In this document: positions 32,899 to 40,940 of the stretch, piece after piece
Layout of the letters: every line of letters starts with the position of its first letter
How positions within the stretch are numbered: position 1 is the stretch's first letter
DNA from: Microbispora sp. H13382
GTDB taxonomy: Bacteria; Actinomycetota; Actinomycetes; Streptosporangiales; Streptosporangiaceae
NCBI RefSeq assembly: GCF_014161445.1
Contig: NZ_JABBXA010000030.1
Coordinates: 21,334 to 85,333 of the forward strand
Direction of reading: 5' to 3'
Length of the DNA: 64,000 bases
Program-made: the position numbers and the translations under genes
Notes under the pieces: model-generated
What the model was told of the DNA's origin: nothing
Databases searched by the model: none
Seen by the model: only the letters and a program-made list of their open reading frames with translations

Positions 32899-33744
32899 TC
32901 AGCCGCGATCGGCGGCCTGGACGGTGTGGCGCAGCAGCAGGGCCGTCGTCACCGGGCCCACCCCGCCGGGCACGGGTGTGAGCGCCCCTGCCTTGTCCGC
33001 GACCGCGACGGCGTCGACGTCGCCGACCAGGCCGCCGTCCTCGGTGGGGTTGGTGCCGACGTCCACGACGACCGCCCCGGTCCGCACGTGCTCGGCCGTG
33101 ATCAGCCCGGCGCGGCCGGCCGCGGCCACGACCACGTCGGCCACGGCGGTGATCGCGGCCAGGTCCCGCGTGCGGGAGTGGCAGACCGTCACGGTGGCGT
33201 TCCTGTCCAGCAGGAGATGGGCGGCGGGCTTGCCGACCACCGTGGACCGGCCGACCACGGCGACGTGCAGGCCGGCCAGGTCGACGCCGTGGTGGTCCAG
33301 GATCGCCACGACGGCCTCGGCGGTCGCCGGAGCGAACGCGGGCAGGCCCGCGGCCAGGCGGCCCAGCGACAGCGGGTTGGCGCCGTCGACGTCCTTCTCG
33401 ACCGCGATCGCGCCGGCCAGGTCCTCCAGCTTCGCACCCCGCGGCAGCGGAGTCTGGAGGATGACGCCGTGCACGGTGTCGTCGGCGCTCAGCTCCGCCA
33501 GCCGGTCGCGGATCCGGCCGGGGTCGGCCTCCGCGCCGAGGTCGACGACGTCGCAGGCGATGCCGGCCTTCTCGGCGGCACGCGCGATCGAGCGGACGTA
33601 CCAGGCGCTGGACTCGTCCGCGGTCGCCACGACGACCGCGAGCTTCGGCGGCCTGCCGGCCGCGGCGAGCGCGGCGGCCCGCTCCGCGGCCTCGGTCCGG
33701 ACGGACGCGGCGAGCTCCTTGCCGGAGAGCACCCGGGCGCTCAT
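32899..33744 (-). CDS. folD: Methylenetetrahydrofolate dehydrogenase/cyclohydrolase
   Basis: A 281-residue bifunctional enzyme of one-carbon metabolism. Family motifs: ATADESSAWYVRSIARAAEKAG, VHGVILQTPLPRG, DVDGANPLSLGRLA, VVGRSTVVGKPAAHLLL and TPVPGGVGPVTTALLL. The usual catalytic Lys after YVR (YVxxK) is replaced: here the segment reads SAWYVRSIARA, so cyclohydrolase activity may be reduced. It is coupled (ATGA) behind a cyclohydrolase-family gene that could supply that step. Confidence 0.93.
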   Translation of the reverse strand: MSARVLSGKELAASVRTEAAERAAALAAAGRPPKLAVVVATADESSAWYVRSIARAAEKAGIACDVVDLGAEADPGRIRDRLAELSADDTVHGVILQTPLPRGAKLEDLAGAIAVEKDVDGANPLSLGRLAAGLPAFAPATAEAVVAILDHHGVDLAGLHVAVVGRSTVVGKPAAHLLLDRNATVTVCHSRTRDLAAITAVADVVVAAAGRAGLITAEHVRTGAVVVDVGTNPTEDGGLVGDVDAVAVADKAGALTPVPGGVGPVTTALLLRHTVQAADRG

Positions 33745-34361
33745 CTGGCGATCTCCGCACGGACGGCGGCGGTGACCCGCTCGGCCCGCGCGGCCACGCC
33801 GTCCACCTCGGCCGCCACGGCGGTCAGTTCGGCGCGGGCCCGCTCGTCCTTGATCCCGCCGAGGTTGATCTCGATGTTCACCCGGGCGGTGGTCGCCGCG
33901 GCCCGCGCGGCCTCGGTGGCGGCGGCGATGTCGGAGACGACGTTCCGGTTGCCGACGGGCAGCAGTTCCTCGGCGATGCCGACGGCCCTCCCCGCGACGC
34001 CGACGACCTCGGCCGGGACCCTGCCCGCCCCCACCAGCGCCGCGGCGATGGCGTCCGACCGGGCGGCCTTCGCCTCGTCGGTGTCCTTGGGCAGCTTGTA
34101 CGCCTCGGTGACCGCCGTGAACGCCGCCTCGTCGTCCTCGGCCAGGCGCAGGGCCCTCGACCGCAGTTCGTCGGTCTCGCCGGTGATCCGTTCGATCAGG
34201 GACGCGTGCTCGGCGTACTTCTCGCCGGTGCTGTACCGCGCGACCATGCCCAGCAGCGCGGCGGCCTGGGCGGCCTGCAGGGCCGCGGCGGCGCCTCCGC
34301 CCGGGGCGGGCACCCGGTCGGCGAGCCGGGAGAGGAAGTCGCTGATCTTCTCGTCGCGCAT
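33741..34361 (-). CDS. Cyclodeaminase/cyclohydrolase (FTCD_C/FchA-like) protein
   Basis: A 206-residue helical protein with FLSRLADRVPAPGGGAAAAL, the characteristic Pro-x-Pro-Gly-Gly-Gly loop, and SDIAAATEAARAAATTARVNIEINL. Members act as methenyl-THF cyclohydrolase or formimino-THF cyclodeaminase. GGAGG lies nine bases before the ATG, and the stop overlaps folD (ATGA), so a joint role in folate-bound C1 transfer is likely. Confidence 0.87.
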   Translation of the reverse strand: MRDEKISDFLSRLADRVPAPGGGAAAALQAAQAAALLGMVARYSTGEKYAEHASLIERITGETDELRSRALRLAEDDEAAFTAVTEAYKLPKDTDEAKAARSDAIAAALVGAGRVPAEVVGVAGRAVGIAEELLPVGNRNVVSDIAAATEAARAAATTARVNIEINLGGIKDERARAELTAVAAEVDGVAARAERVTAAVRAEIAR

Positions 34362-34482
34362 CGCGCCCGTCCTCCGGTGGTGACAGCACGGCCGTGAAAA
34401 TCCTCCCACGTTCCGCCTGTCGCGCCTGCGCCGCCTTCCCCGTGTCCGCTGTCTCGCGTGCCCTCTGTTTCGCGTGTCCTCG

Positions 34483-35427
34483 TCAGCGGGACGGGCAGGC
34501 CGGCTCGGCCTCGGGCCGTACGGGCTCGGGCGGGGCCTCGGCGCGCCGGGAGGGCCCTGCCGGGGCCTGGCCGAGCAGGGTGCCGCCGAGGGCGAGAACC
34601 ATGCCGAGCAGCTGAACCGGGCTGAGAGCCTGACCGAGCGCGGCCCAGCCGATGACGGCCGCGGAGACCGGACTCAGCAGCGCGAGGAAGGAGACGGACG
34701 TCGCGGGGAGCCGGGAGATCCCGCGGAACCAGATCCAGTAGCCGAGCGCGGTGCCGACGATGCCCAGATAGGCGTAGCCGAGCAGGTTCTCGCCGCTGAG
34801 CGCGGGCGGCGCGCCCTCGACGAGCAGGGCGACCGGGACGAGCAGCAGCCCGCCGGCGGTGAGCTGCCATCCGGTGAGGGCGAGCGCGCCGACGCCCTCG
34901 GGACGGCCCCAGCGCTTGGTCAGCACGGTCCCTGCCGACATGGACGCCGCCCCCACGAGCCCGGCGAGCACGCCGACCATGTCCAGTCGCGCCTCGGCGC
35001 GCAGGACGACCAATCCGACCCCGAGCAGCCCGACGAGCCCGGCGAGCACCTTGCGCGCGGTGGGACGCTCGGAGAGCAGCAGGGCCGCGAAGGCGAGCGC
35101 GAACAACGGGCCCACGGCGCCCAGCACGGCCGCGACACCGCCCGGCAGCCGGTACGCCGCCAGGAACAGCAACGGGAAGAACGCCCCGATGTTCAGCGCG
35201 CCGAGCACCGCCGCCCGCCAGACCCACACTCCTCGCGGCAGCACGCGGGTGACGGCGAGCAGCACGAGCCCGGCGGGCAACGCCCTGGCCAGCGCGGTGA
35301 ACAGGGGACGGTCGGGCGGAAGGAACTCGGTCGTCACGGCGTAGGTCGAACCCCAGACCAGTGGGGTGAGCGCGGTGAGGGCGAGCGTGCCCACGGCCGG
35401 CAGGGAACCATGGTTGGCGATTCTCAC
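34483..35427 (-). CDS. EamA/DMT-type membrane transporter
   Basis: A 314-residue transporter with ten predicted helices in two EamA repeats; PLVWGSTYAVTTEFLPPDRPL near the start and FLALLSPVSAAVIGWAALGQ in the second half are typical. GTG start with GAGGAG five bases upstream. It is divergent from a MarR regulator over a 97-base region that holds a clear palindrome, so it is probably a MarR-repressed exporter of a metabolite or drug. Confidence 0.88.
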   Translation of the reverse strand: MRIANHGSLPAVGTLALTALTPLVWGSTYAVTTEFLPPDRPLFTALARALPAGLVLLAVTRVLPRGVWVWRAAVLGALNIGAFFPLLFLAAYRLPGGVAAVLGAVGPLFALAFAALLLSERPTARKVLAGLVGLLGVGLVVLRAEARLDMVGVLAGLVGAASMSAGTVLTKRWGRPEGVGALALTGWQLTAGGLLLVPVALLVEGAPPALSGENLLGYAYLGIVGTALGYWIWFRGISRLPATSVSFLALLSPVSAAVIGWAALGQALSPVQLLGMVLALGGTLLGQAPAGPSRRAEAPPEPVRPEAEPACPSR

Positions 35428-35443
35428 GGTTGCTCCTCGTTGA

Positions 35444-35463
35444 TAATCTCAGCATTGAGATAA
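35444..35463. promoter_or_regulatory. Putative MarR operator
   Basis: Inverted repeat ATCTCA-GCAT-TGAGAT (35446-35461), extended by outer T/A. It lies 19 bases from the EamA start in an AT-rich gap between the divergent transporter and MarR genes, the usual site for a MarR dimer. Confidence 0.65.
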
Positions 35464-35524
35464 CAGCACGCCGAACTGTTAAACGTCAAATAAAAGAACG
35501 CTGAGAGACTTCGAGGGAGCCTGG

Positions 35525-36025
35525 ATGGGCGACGCCGTGGACATGCTGCTGGACCAGTGGCGGCGGGAACGGCCGGACGTGGACACCTGGCCGATGGGCG
35601 TCGTCGGGCGCGTCTCCAGGCTGGCACGGCTGCTGGACCGGGAGCTGAAGGAGTTCTTCTCGTCGTACGGCCTGGAGACGTGGGAGTTCGACGTGCTCGC
35701 GACGCTGCGCCGGTCGGGCCCGCCGTACGAGCTGACGGCGGGAGCCCTGAACAGGGCGGCGATGGTGACCTCCGGCGCGATCACGAACCGCATCGACCGC
35801 ATGGCGGCCAGGGGGCTGGTCGAACGGATCCCGGACCCCGGCGACCGGCGGTCCATCCGGGTACGGCTCACCGGCAGCGGCCTCGCACTCGTGGACGAGG
35901 TGCTGGAGCCGCACGTCGCGAACGAGGCGCGCCTGCTGGCGCCGCTGGACCCCGGGGAGCGGGATCACCTCGTCGGCGCCCTGCGCACCCTCCTCGCCTC
36001 CCTCGGCGACACCACCCTCGGCTAG
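35525..36025 (+). CDS. MarR family transcriptional regulator
   Basis: A 166-residue winged-helix repressor. The DNA-binding part is visible as YELTAGALNRAAMVTSGAITNRIDRM followed by the wing ERIPDPGDRRSIRVRLT. GGGAGC precedes the ATG. It is divergent from the EamA transporter and likely represses it until a ligand binds. Thirty-two bases of this gene recur, with one base missing, at 36824-36854. Confidence 0.92.
   Translation: MGDAVDMLLDQWRRERPDVDTWPMGVVGRVSRLARLLDRELKEFFSSYGLETWEFDVLATLRRSGPPYELTAGALNRAAMVTSGAITNRIDRMAARGLVERIPDPGDRRSIRVRLTGSGLALVDEVLEPHVANEARLLAPLDPGERDHLVGALRTLLASLGDTTLG
35807..35838 (+). repeat. Copy 1 of a 31/32-bp direct repeat, inside marR
   Basis: The segment starting GCCAGGGGGCTGGTCG and ending GGATCCCGGACCC codes ARGLVERIPDP of the MarR wing. 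It matches 36824-36854 except for one C. The match is too long to be chance. Confidence 0.8.
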
Positions 36026-36073
36026 CTTCTAGTCACTTGTTCACTGTCGGTGGTTGCCGGGGGACGGGGAGGG

Positions 36074-36160
36074 TACGATCGCGGATGAGGCCGCCGCTTC
36101 GTGAAGCGGTTGGAAGTGAGCCCGGGAAGGTCCCTCCGGACGGTGGGGTCCCGGGCTTGC
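36074..36160 (+). ncRNA. Candidate small RNA or structured terminator after marR
   Basis: TACGAT (36074-36079) could be a -10. It is followed by a hairpin CCGCTT-CGTG-AAGCGG (36094-36109) and then AGCCCGGGA/TCCCGGGCT (36119-36157), a 9-bp stem with further pairing inside (CCC/GGGG), and a T-rich end. The second hairpin alone would terminate marR. A promoter plus two hairpins ending in a terminator also fits a short RNA of about 75 bases. No known family is recognised. Confidence 0.4.
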
Positions 36161-36177
36161 GTCTTTCCGCACATCTT

Positions 36178-36765
36178 TCAGAGCCGGTGTATCTCCACGG
36201 ACGTGGCCAGCCGTTCCCAGTAGCCGGGATCCCCGCACCGGCTCGCGACCAATGCGCCCGCCAGCACGTCCGCCAGCCAGAGCAAGGGCTCCGCGGGACC
36301 CGCAACGTGATCGACTCTGGGTCTCGCCGTGATCCTGTGGCGGGAAGCGAGCGTAGTCAGAAGATCGAGGTCGCGCTTGTTCTGCGTCCGTTCGCGCGCC
36401 TCGAGCACCACATGACGTACGCCCGCCTGGATCAACTCCCACAGAAGGCGTTCAAGGCACCTGCGTCGTCGGCGCTCCGATGGTGATGCGCAGATGTCTT
36501 CCAGTAAGACGACCAGGTACAGCACGTCGAGCGATTCGACGGCGCGGATGATCCCGTCGCGCCTGCTCGCGGATTCCTTGGCCCAGTGCAGCTTGCGTTG
36601 TCCGTCGAGGCGCAGCCCGTCCACCCAGGCTCTGATCTTTTCGCACGCCGTCCCGTGGACGAGCGCTGCGGCGAGGATGTACACATCTGGATCGAGTTGT
36701 GAATTGGACTCGGACTCGTCAACGAAAGCGATCCAGTCGTCGTCCTGGGGGGATGCGAGAGGCAC
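36178..36765 (-). CDS. DUF3800-like protein (RNase H fold), orphan
   Basis: A 195-residue protein. FVDESES near the start, LHWAKES, LYLVVLLEDI and the C-terminal EPLLWLADVLAGAL give the acidic pattern of DUF3800 proteins, which have an RNase H-like fold and are often found near mobile or defence genes. GTG 36765 is the first usable start. It has no ribosome site, but TATGGT (plus 36772-36777) lies where a -10 for a leaderless transcript would be. Its codon use and lower GC differ from its neighbours, hinting at transfer. Function unknown. Confidence 0.6.
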   Translation of the reverse strand: MPLASPQDDDWIAFVDESESNSQLDPDVYILAAALVHGTACEKIRAWVDGLRLDGQRKLHWAKESASRRDGIIRAVESLDVLYLVVLLEDICASPSERRRRRCLERLLWELIQAGVRHVVLEARERTQNKRDLDLLTTLASRHRITARPRVDHVAGPAEPLLWLADVLAGALVASRCGDPGYWERLATSVEIHRL

Positions 36766-36823
36766 GGAGACACCATACGCATATCTGTGACTACTGTGCG
36801 TACTCGATGCTCTGGCGCGAGCT

Positions 36824-36854
36824 GCCAGGGGGTGGTCGAACGGATCCCGGACCC
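36824..36854 (+). repeat. Copy 2 of the 31/32-bp direct repeat, intergenic
   Basis: Same sequence as 35807-35838 with one C deleted, 986 bases downstream. It lies in the non-coding stretch between the DUF3800-like gene and the sulfotransferase operon. The flanks show no continuing MarR similarity. Confidence 0.8.
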
Positions 36855-36855
36855 T

Positions 36856-36902
36856 CGGGAAATAACATGCCTCCGCCGCCAGCGGAGTGATGGGATTTCC
36901 CG
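36856..36902. terminator. Nested inverted repeats beyond the polysaccharide operon
   Basis: CGGGAAAT (36856-36863) pairs with ATTTCCCG (36895-36902), and inside CTCCGC (36871-36876) pairs with GCGGAG (36882-36887). The structure lies about 70 bases after the stop of the leftward sulfotransferase operon and could end it. It directly abuts repeat copy 2, so it could also mark an element end. Confidence 0.45.
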
Positions 36903-36971
36903 GACGTCGGTGCTGATACGCACCCTTACCACGCATCAGCCGTCTAGTGGAGGTCGCGGGCGACACGCCGG

Positions 36972-37880
36972 TCAGCCGTGCACCAGGGCGCGTACGCGGG
37001 CGGCGTCCTCGTGGGGGAGCGAGGCCGCTGTGAGCGCCCGGCGGGAGTCCATCGGGCGGTAGGCCGTACGGGACAGGCCCGTCCAGGTGAACGGGGAACC
37101 CGCGGGCCCCCGGGAGGACGTGCAGGCCGCGGTTATCCGGCGGGCGGCGCGATCGGTCCAGGGCAGGCCGCACCAGTCGTAGAGGTCGCGGAAGCCGTCG
37201 AGGGGTGCGGCGCACAGGTCCTCGTAGCGCACGATCCTGATGCCGGGCGCTCGACGGGCCACCGTGCCGGTGACACGCCACGCGACCCGCCACAACACGG
37301 CCGCCGCGGTGATCACATCCCGCTCGCCGGCGAAGGGCCCGAGTTCGGCCACGTACGGGTGGTCACGCAGCAGGAGGGGCTGGTCGAGCAGTTCGCGCAC
37401 GTCCACCCTCCAGCCGAGCCGCCGCCAGCTCCCGGCGAACGACACGGGGTCGCGAACCACGACGACCACGCGGCAGCCGAGGCGGCCGGCGAACCACTCG
37501 GCGGACAGGAGCGCGAACGGATCGTCCAGCAGCGCCCTCCTGGCCCGCAGGCGGCCGAGGGTGAAGGCCGTGCCGTACCTGGCCATCCGCGCGAGGTCGC
37601 CGGGGCCGTGGTTGCGGCGGACCTCGGCCGCCCAGCCGTAGCGCAGCGCGACCGTACGGGAGAAGGCCGCCAGCCAGGGCGTCTCGTCGTCCGGGCAGAT
37701 GTACTGGAAGCGGTGCGTCACCGACGCGTCGAGCACGCCGGGGGAGCGGCCGGGCGGGCGCTGCGGGTTCAGCGGCTCGTTGACGTAGACCAGCCGCCCG
37801 CTCGCCGTGAGCATCCGGCCCACCCAGCTCGTGCCGCTGCGCGGCAGGCCCGTGACCAGCACGGGCGGTTCGGGGCTCAT
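36972..37880 (-). CDS. Sulfotransferase of the polysaccharide operon (distal copy)
   Basis: A 302-residue PAPS-dependent sulfotransferase. PVLVTGLPRSGTSWVGRML (6-24) is the 5'-phosphosulfate loop and VVVVRDPVSFAGSWRRL the 3'-phosphate site. The ATG overlaps the flippase stop (ATGA). It is the last gene of a six-gene coupled operon, so it should modify the same polysaccharide or its lipid-linked precursor. Confidence 0.9.
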   Translation of the reverse strand: MSPEPPVLVTGLPRSGTSWVGRMLTASGRLVYVNEPLNPQRPPGRSPGVLDASVTHRFQYICPDDETPWLAAFSRTVALRYGWAAEVRRNHGPGDLARMARYGTAFTLGRLRARRALLDDPFALLSAEWFAGRLGCRVVVVVRDPVSFAGSWRRLGWRVDVRELLDQPLLLRDHPYVAELGPFAGERDVITAAAVLWRVAWRVTGTVARRAPGIRIVRYEDLCAAPLDGFRDLYDWCGLPWTDRAARRITAACTSSRGPAGSPFTWTGLSRTAYRPMDSRRALTAASLPHEDAARVRALVHG

Positions 37881-39160
37881 GAGGCCGCCACACGGCCGAA
37901 GGGGAGCAGGCCGTACCGGCGGTGGACCTGGACGGCGGGCAGCAGGTTCTTCACGAGCACGCCGCCCGACCAGCCCAGCGCCGCGCCCAGCGCGCCGTAC
38001 GCGGGGACGAGCAGCACGTCGAGGGCGATCGTCACGGCGACGGCCGCGGTCACGTTGGCCAGGCTGGCGGCCGTGCGCCCGCCCGCGACGAGCACGACGT
38101 CGACCATGCCGCAGGCGGTCGCGACCATCATCGTGGCCGACAGGACGAGCGCGATCGCGCCGCCGCCGGCGTAGGCGGGCCCGAACAGCGGCAGCAGCCA
38201 CGGCGCGAGCACCGCGTATCCCAGCCACAGCGGCCAGGTGAGCACGACCAGCCACCTGGTGGTGGTGCGATACAGCGCGCGGGCGCCGTCCAGGTCGCCC
38301 TCGGCGAGAGCCTTCACCAGCCGTGTCTGCGCGGCCTGGGCGAGCCCCTGACCGGCGAGCTGTCCGAGCACCTTGAACCGGGTCGCCGCGGTGTAGACGG
38401 CCGCCGCGGCGGGCCCCGCGAGCAACGCGACGATCACCACGTCGAGCCGCTGGAACACCGACTGCAGGGCCGCCGCAGCCGACCGCGGCGCGGTGTGCCG
38501 CCAGAAGGCCCCGACCTCCCCCACCTCGTACGGCCCGAGCCCCCGCAGCCGTACGGCGGCCAGCACCGCACCCGCCACCGGGGGAAGCGCCCAGGCCGCG
38601 GCCAGCACCGGCGCAGGCGCCGCGCAGAGCACGGCGGCGGTGACGAGCACGAGCTGCCCGAGCGGCTGGACGGCCCCGGCGAGCAGCAGCGTCGGCCGCA
38701 TGGTGCCGAGGCCGCGGGTGGCGCAGATCAGCACGTCCGACAGGGCGACGAACGGCAGGGCGGCGGCCAGCACCACCCAGACGCCGCCGGGCACGCCGGT
38801 GAGCCCGGCGAGCGGCCCGGCCGCGACGGCGACCGCGGCTCCGGTCATGGACGCGAGCGCGGCCACCGGCGCGAGGACCCCGCGGACCAGCCGCCGGCCC
38901 CCGTCCGGGCCGCCGACGGACCGGTTGCGGGCCAGGGCGTGGACCAGGCCGTTGCCGGTGTCGAGGCGGACGACGCCCGCGAGCATCAGGCACACCGATG
39001 TGGCCGTGAAGAACGCCCCGGCGGCCTGCGGGGACAGCGACCGCGTCACCACGAGCACGAGCGCGAACTGCCCGCCCGCGGCGGCGGCCGCCGTGACCAG
39101 ACCGGCGACTCCGTGCCGGAGAAGACCGCCAGGCCGCGCGAGATCGGTCAGCGCCGCCAC
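37877..39160 (-). CDS. Wzx-type polysaccharide flippase (MATE/MVF superfamily)
   Basis: A 427-residue membrane protein with about 12-14 helices, of the polysaccharide transporter type that flips lipid-linked repeat units. FFTATSVCLMLAGVVRLDTGNG and the central VFQRLDVVIVALLAGPAAAAVYTAATRF fit the family. The start is uncertain: GTG 39160 overlaps the preceding sulfotransferase by 13 bases and is chosen; GTGs at 39181 and 39202 are in frame. Lies between two sulfotransferase genes. Confidence 0.83.
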   Translation of the reverse strand: MAALTDLARPGGLLRHGVAGLVTAAAAAGGQFALVLVVTRSLSPQAAGAFFTATSVCLMLAGVVRLDTGNGLVHALARNRSVGGPDGGRRLVRGVLAPVAALASMTGAAVAVAAGPLAGLTGVPGGVWVVLAAALPFVALSDVLICATRGLGTMRPTLLLAGAVQPLGQLVLVTAAVLCAAPAPVLAAAWALPPVAGAVLAAVRLRGLGPYEVGEVGAFWRHTAPRSAAAALQSVFQRLDVVIVALLAGPAAAAVYTAATRFKVLGQLAGQGLAQAAQTRLVKALAEGDLDGARALYRTTTRWLVVLTWPLWLGYAVLAPWLLPLFGPAYAGGGAIALVLSATMMVATACGMVDVVLVAGGRTAASLANVTAAVAVTIALDVLLVPAYGALGAALGWSGGVLVKNLLPAVQVHRRYGLLPFGRVAAS

Positions 39161-40002
39161 GAGGGCACCGCCCCCAGCCACGGCACGAGCAGCGCGTCCC
39201 ACGGCTCGAAGTGCTCGCGGAGCCGGCGGTGGACCGGCGCGGGCATGGCCTGACGCGGCCGGGCGTTGTGCCGCTCGAACTCGGCGTCCCCCAGCCGGGG
39301 CAGCCCGAGGAAGCGCAGCACCCGGTCGTACACGGCGGCGGGGTCGCGGAACAGCAGCCCGCTGTCGAGCACCAGGATCCGGTCGCGCCCCACGAGCGGC
39401 TCCAGCCGGGCCAGTTGTTCGGCGTACCGTCCACGGGCGAGGTACGCCTGATGCCGGTGCGCGTGGCTCACGTAGCCGGGGACGCTGCGGAGCCGTTCGG
39501 CCTCACCGGCGAGGCGCTCCGGCTCCAGCGCGAGGGCGCGCTCGAAGCTCGGCTCGGTCTCGAACCCCCGCGCCAGCTCGTGCGCGTGGGCGGAGCAGGC
39601 CCGCTCGACCGGGTCGCGGACCAAGGCGATCAGCTTGACGCCGGGCAGGTCGGCCGCGATGCGGGCCCCCGCCAGGGGATGGAACAGGTAGTAAGGGGCC
39701 GACTCGAACGCCTGGGGAGCATGGCCGTGCCGGAATCCGAGCATCCGGGCCCCGGACGTCAGCGGGAAGTGGGCGCGATACCACGGCAGCCCCCGCTCGT
39801 AGGCCATGTCGAAGTAGTGGACGCCCTTGCGCAGCACCGGCTTCATCACCAGCGGGTGCCGGGACAGGGCGCGGTAGAGCGAGGTCGTGCCGCACCGCTG
39901 GGCCCCGACGATCAGGAACGACGGCAGCACCCTGCCGCCGCTGGTCAGCCTCCCGGCGGCGTACGAGACGGCGTGCGCGGAGTGCTTCAACGGCGCCCTC
40001 AC
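39148..40002 (-). CDS. Sulfotransferase of the polysaccharide operon (proximal copy)
   Basis: A 284-residue enzyme closer to carbohydrate (heparan-type) sulfotransferases: IVGAQRCGTTSLYRAL for the 5' phosphosulfate, GVHYFD, and LVRDPVERACSAHAHE for the 3' phosphate. GTG 40002 is chosen since it overlaps the previous stop (GTGA) and stands eight bases after GGAG. It is one of three sulfotransferases in the window and the one with the clearest glycan-type sequence. Confidence 0.9.
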   Translation of the reverse strand: MRAPLKHSAHAVSYAAGRLTSGGRVLPSFLIVGAQRCGTTSLYRALSRHPLVMKPVLRKGVHYFDMAYERGLPWYRAHFPLTSGARMLGFRHGHAPQAFESAPYYLFHPLAGARIAADLPGVKLIALVRDPVERACSAHAHELARGFETEPSFERALALEPERLAGEAERLRSVPGYVSHAHRHQAYLARGRYAEQLARLEPLVGRDRILVLDSGLLFRDPAAVYDRVLRFLGLPRLGDAEFERHNARPRQAMPAPVHRRLREHFEPWDALLVPWLGAVPSWRR

Positions 40003-40940
40003 AGCAGGCACTCCTCATGATCGACCAGAGGGTTCAGCCAGACGGCGGGCGGCCCGAGCGGCTCGTGGCCGTCGCGGCGGTGCCGCTCGGCCAGGGCGAC
40101 CAGGTAGTGGACCGCCGTACGGCGGGCCAGGGCCACCTCGACGCCGAACGGCTCCAAAAGCCCGCCCGCCTGGGCGAGACACGAGCGGGCGGCGACCGCG
40201 GGCGGCATCCGGCGCAGCGCCCGGTGGAAGAAGTGGTGCAGGGCGTCGAAGCCGGGCGGCACGCCGACCGCGAAGCGTTCCCAGTCCCACACGAGCAGCC
40301 GCCCGTCCGCCCCCGCCGCGACGTTCCAGGGGGTGAAGTCCCCGTGCCAGGCCGCCTCCCCGGTCCCCTCCTCGCCGTACGGGCGGATCGCGGCGATCTC
40401 CTGTACGGCCGAGCCGAGCAGGCGGGCGGGCACGCGGCGGGAGCCCACGCGGCGGGAGGTCACGGGCAGCGGGGACAGCATCAGCACCTCCAAGCCCCGC
40501 CACTCGCCGTGATACAGCACGTCGGGTGGCATGACGACCTTCAACGGCCGCCCGGCGAGCATGCTCAGCACCTCGCTCTCGTACCGCACCAGCCGCCGGG
40601 CCCGCGGCGAGTCGCCGATCTTCACGAACCCCGCGAGTCCCGACTCGTCGTAGGCCTCCAGGATCGGCTTGCGGTTGGCGCGGCGGGCGGGCCTGACGTG
40701 GACGACCACCCGCACGCGGCGGCCGAGGACGTCGCTCAGGTGCGTCTCGATCGTGTCGGTCCCGCGGTGGACGGGCAGGCCGCGCCCCAGCGCGGCGTGC
40801 CACCACCTGCGCGGGACGACCCGCCGGGGGACGAGGCGGTGCGGCAGCACGCTGCGGGCGCCCGGATGGGCATCGTGTCCGGGAAACAGCAGGTCCATGA
40901 CCTCGTCCAGGTAGCGGAGACGGTCGGCGGCGTCCCTCAT
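39999..40940 (-). CDS. Aminoglycoside-phosphotransferase-fold kinase-like protein
   Basis: A 313-residue protein of the APH kinase fold. The catalytic loop is AWHGDFTPWNVA and the metal-binding segment VWDWERFAVG. The N-terminal lobe shows GLAGFVKIGDSPRARRLVRYE, with Lys as probable ATP-site residue. It is coupled by ATGA and GTGA overlaps to the ligase and the sulfotransferase, so it probably phosphorylates a sugar or precursor of the polymer, not an antibiotic. The N-terminal third lacks recognisable features. Confidence 0.78.
   Translation of the reverse strand: MRDAADRLRYLDEVMDLLFPGHDAHPGARSVLPHRLVPRRVVPRRWWHAALGRGLPVHRGTDTIETHLSDVLGRRVRVVVHVRPARRANRKPILEAYDESGLAGFVKIGDSPRARRLVRYESEVLSMLAGRPLKVVMPPDVLYHGEWRGLEVLMLSPLPVTSRRVGSRRVPARLLGSAVQEIAAIRPYGEEGTGEAAWHGDFTPWNVAAGADGRLLVWDWERFAVGVPPGFDALHHFFHRALRRMPPAVAARSCLAQAGGLLEPFGVEVALARRTAVHYLVALAERHRRDGHEPLGPPAVWLNPLVDHEECLL

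Noticed and set aside
35807..36854. Prophage or genomic island bounded by the 31-bp repeat
   Set aside because: Only one small protein gene and no integrase lie between; copy 1 is intact marR sequence. Kept as a repeat observation only.
39999..40940. Aminoglycoside resistance gene
   Set aside because: The fold is APH-like but gene overlaps bind it to polysaccharide synthesis on both sides.
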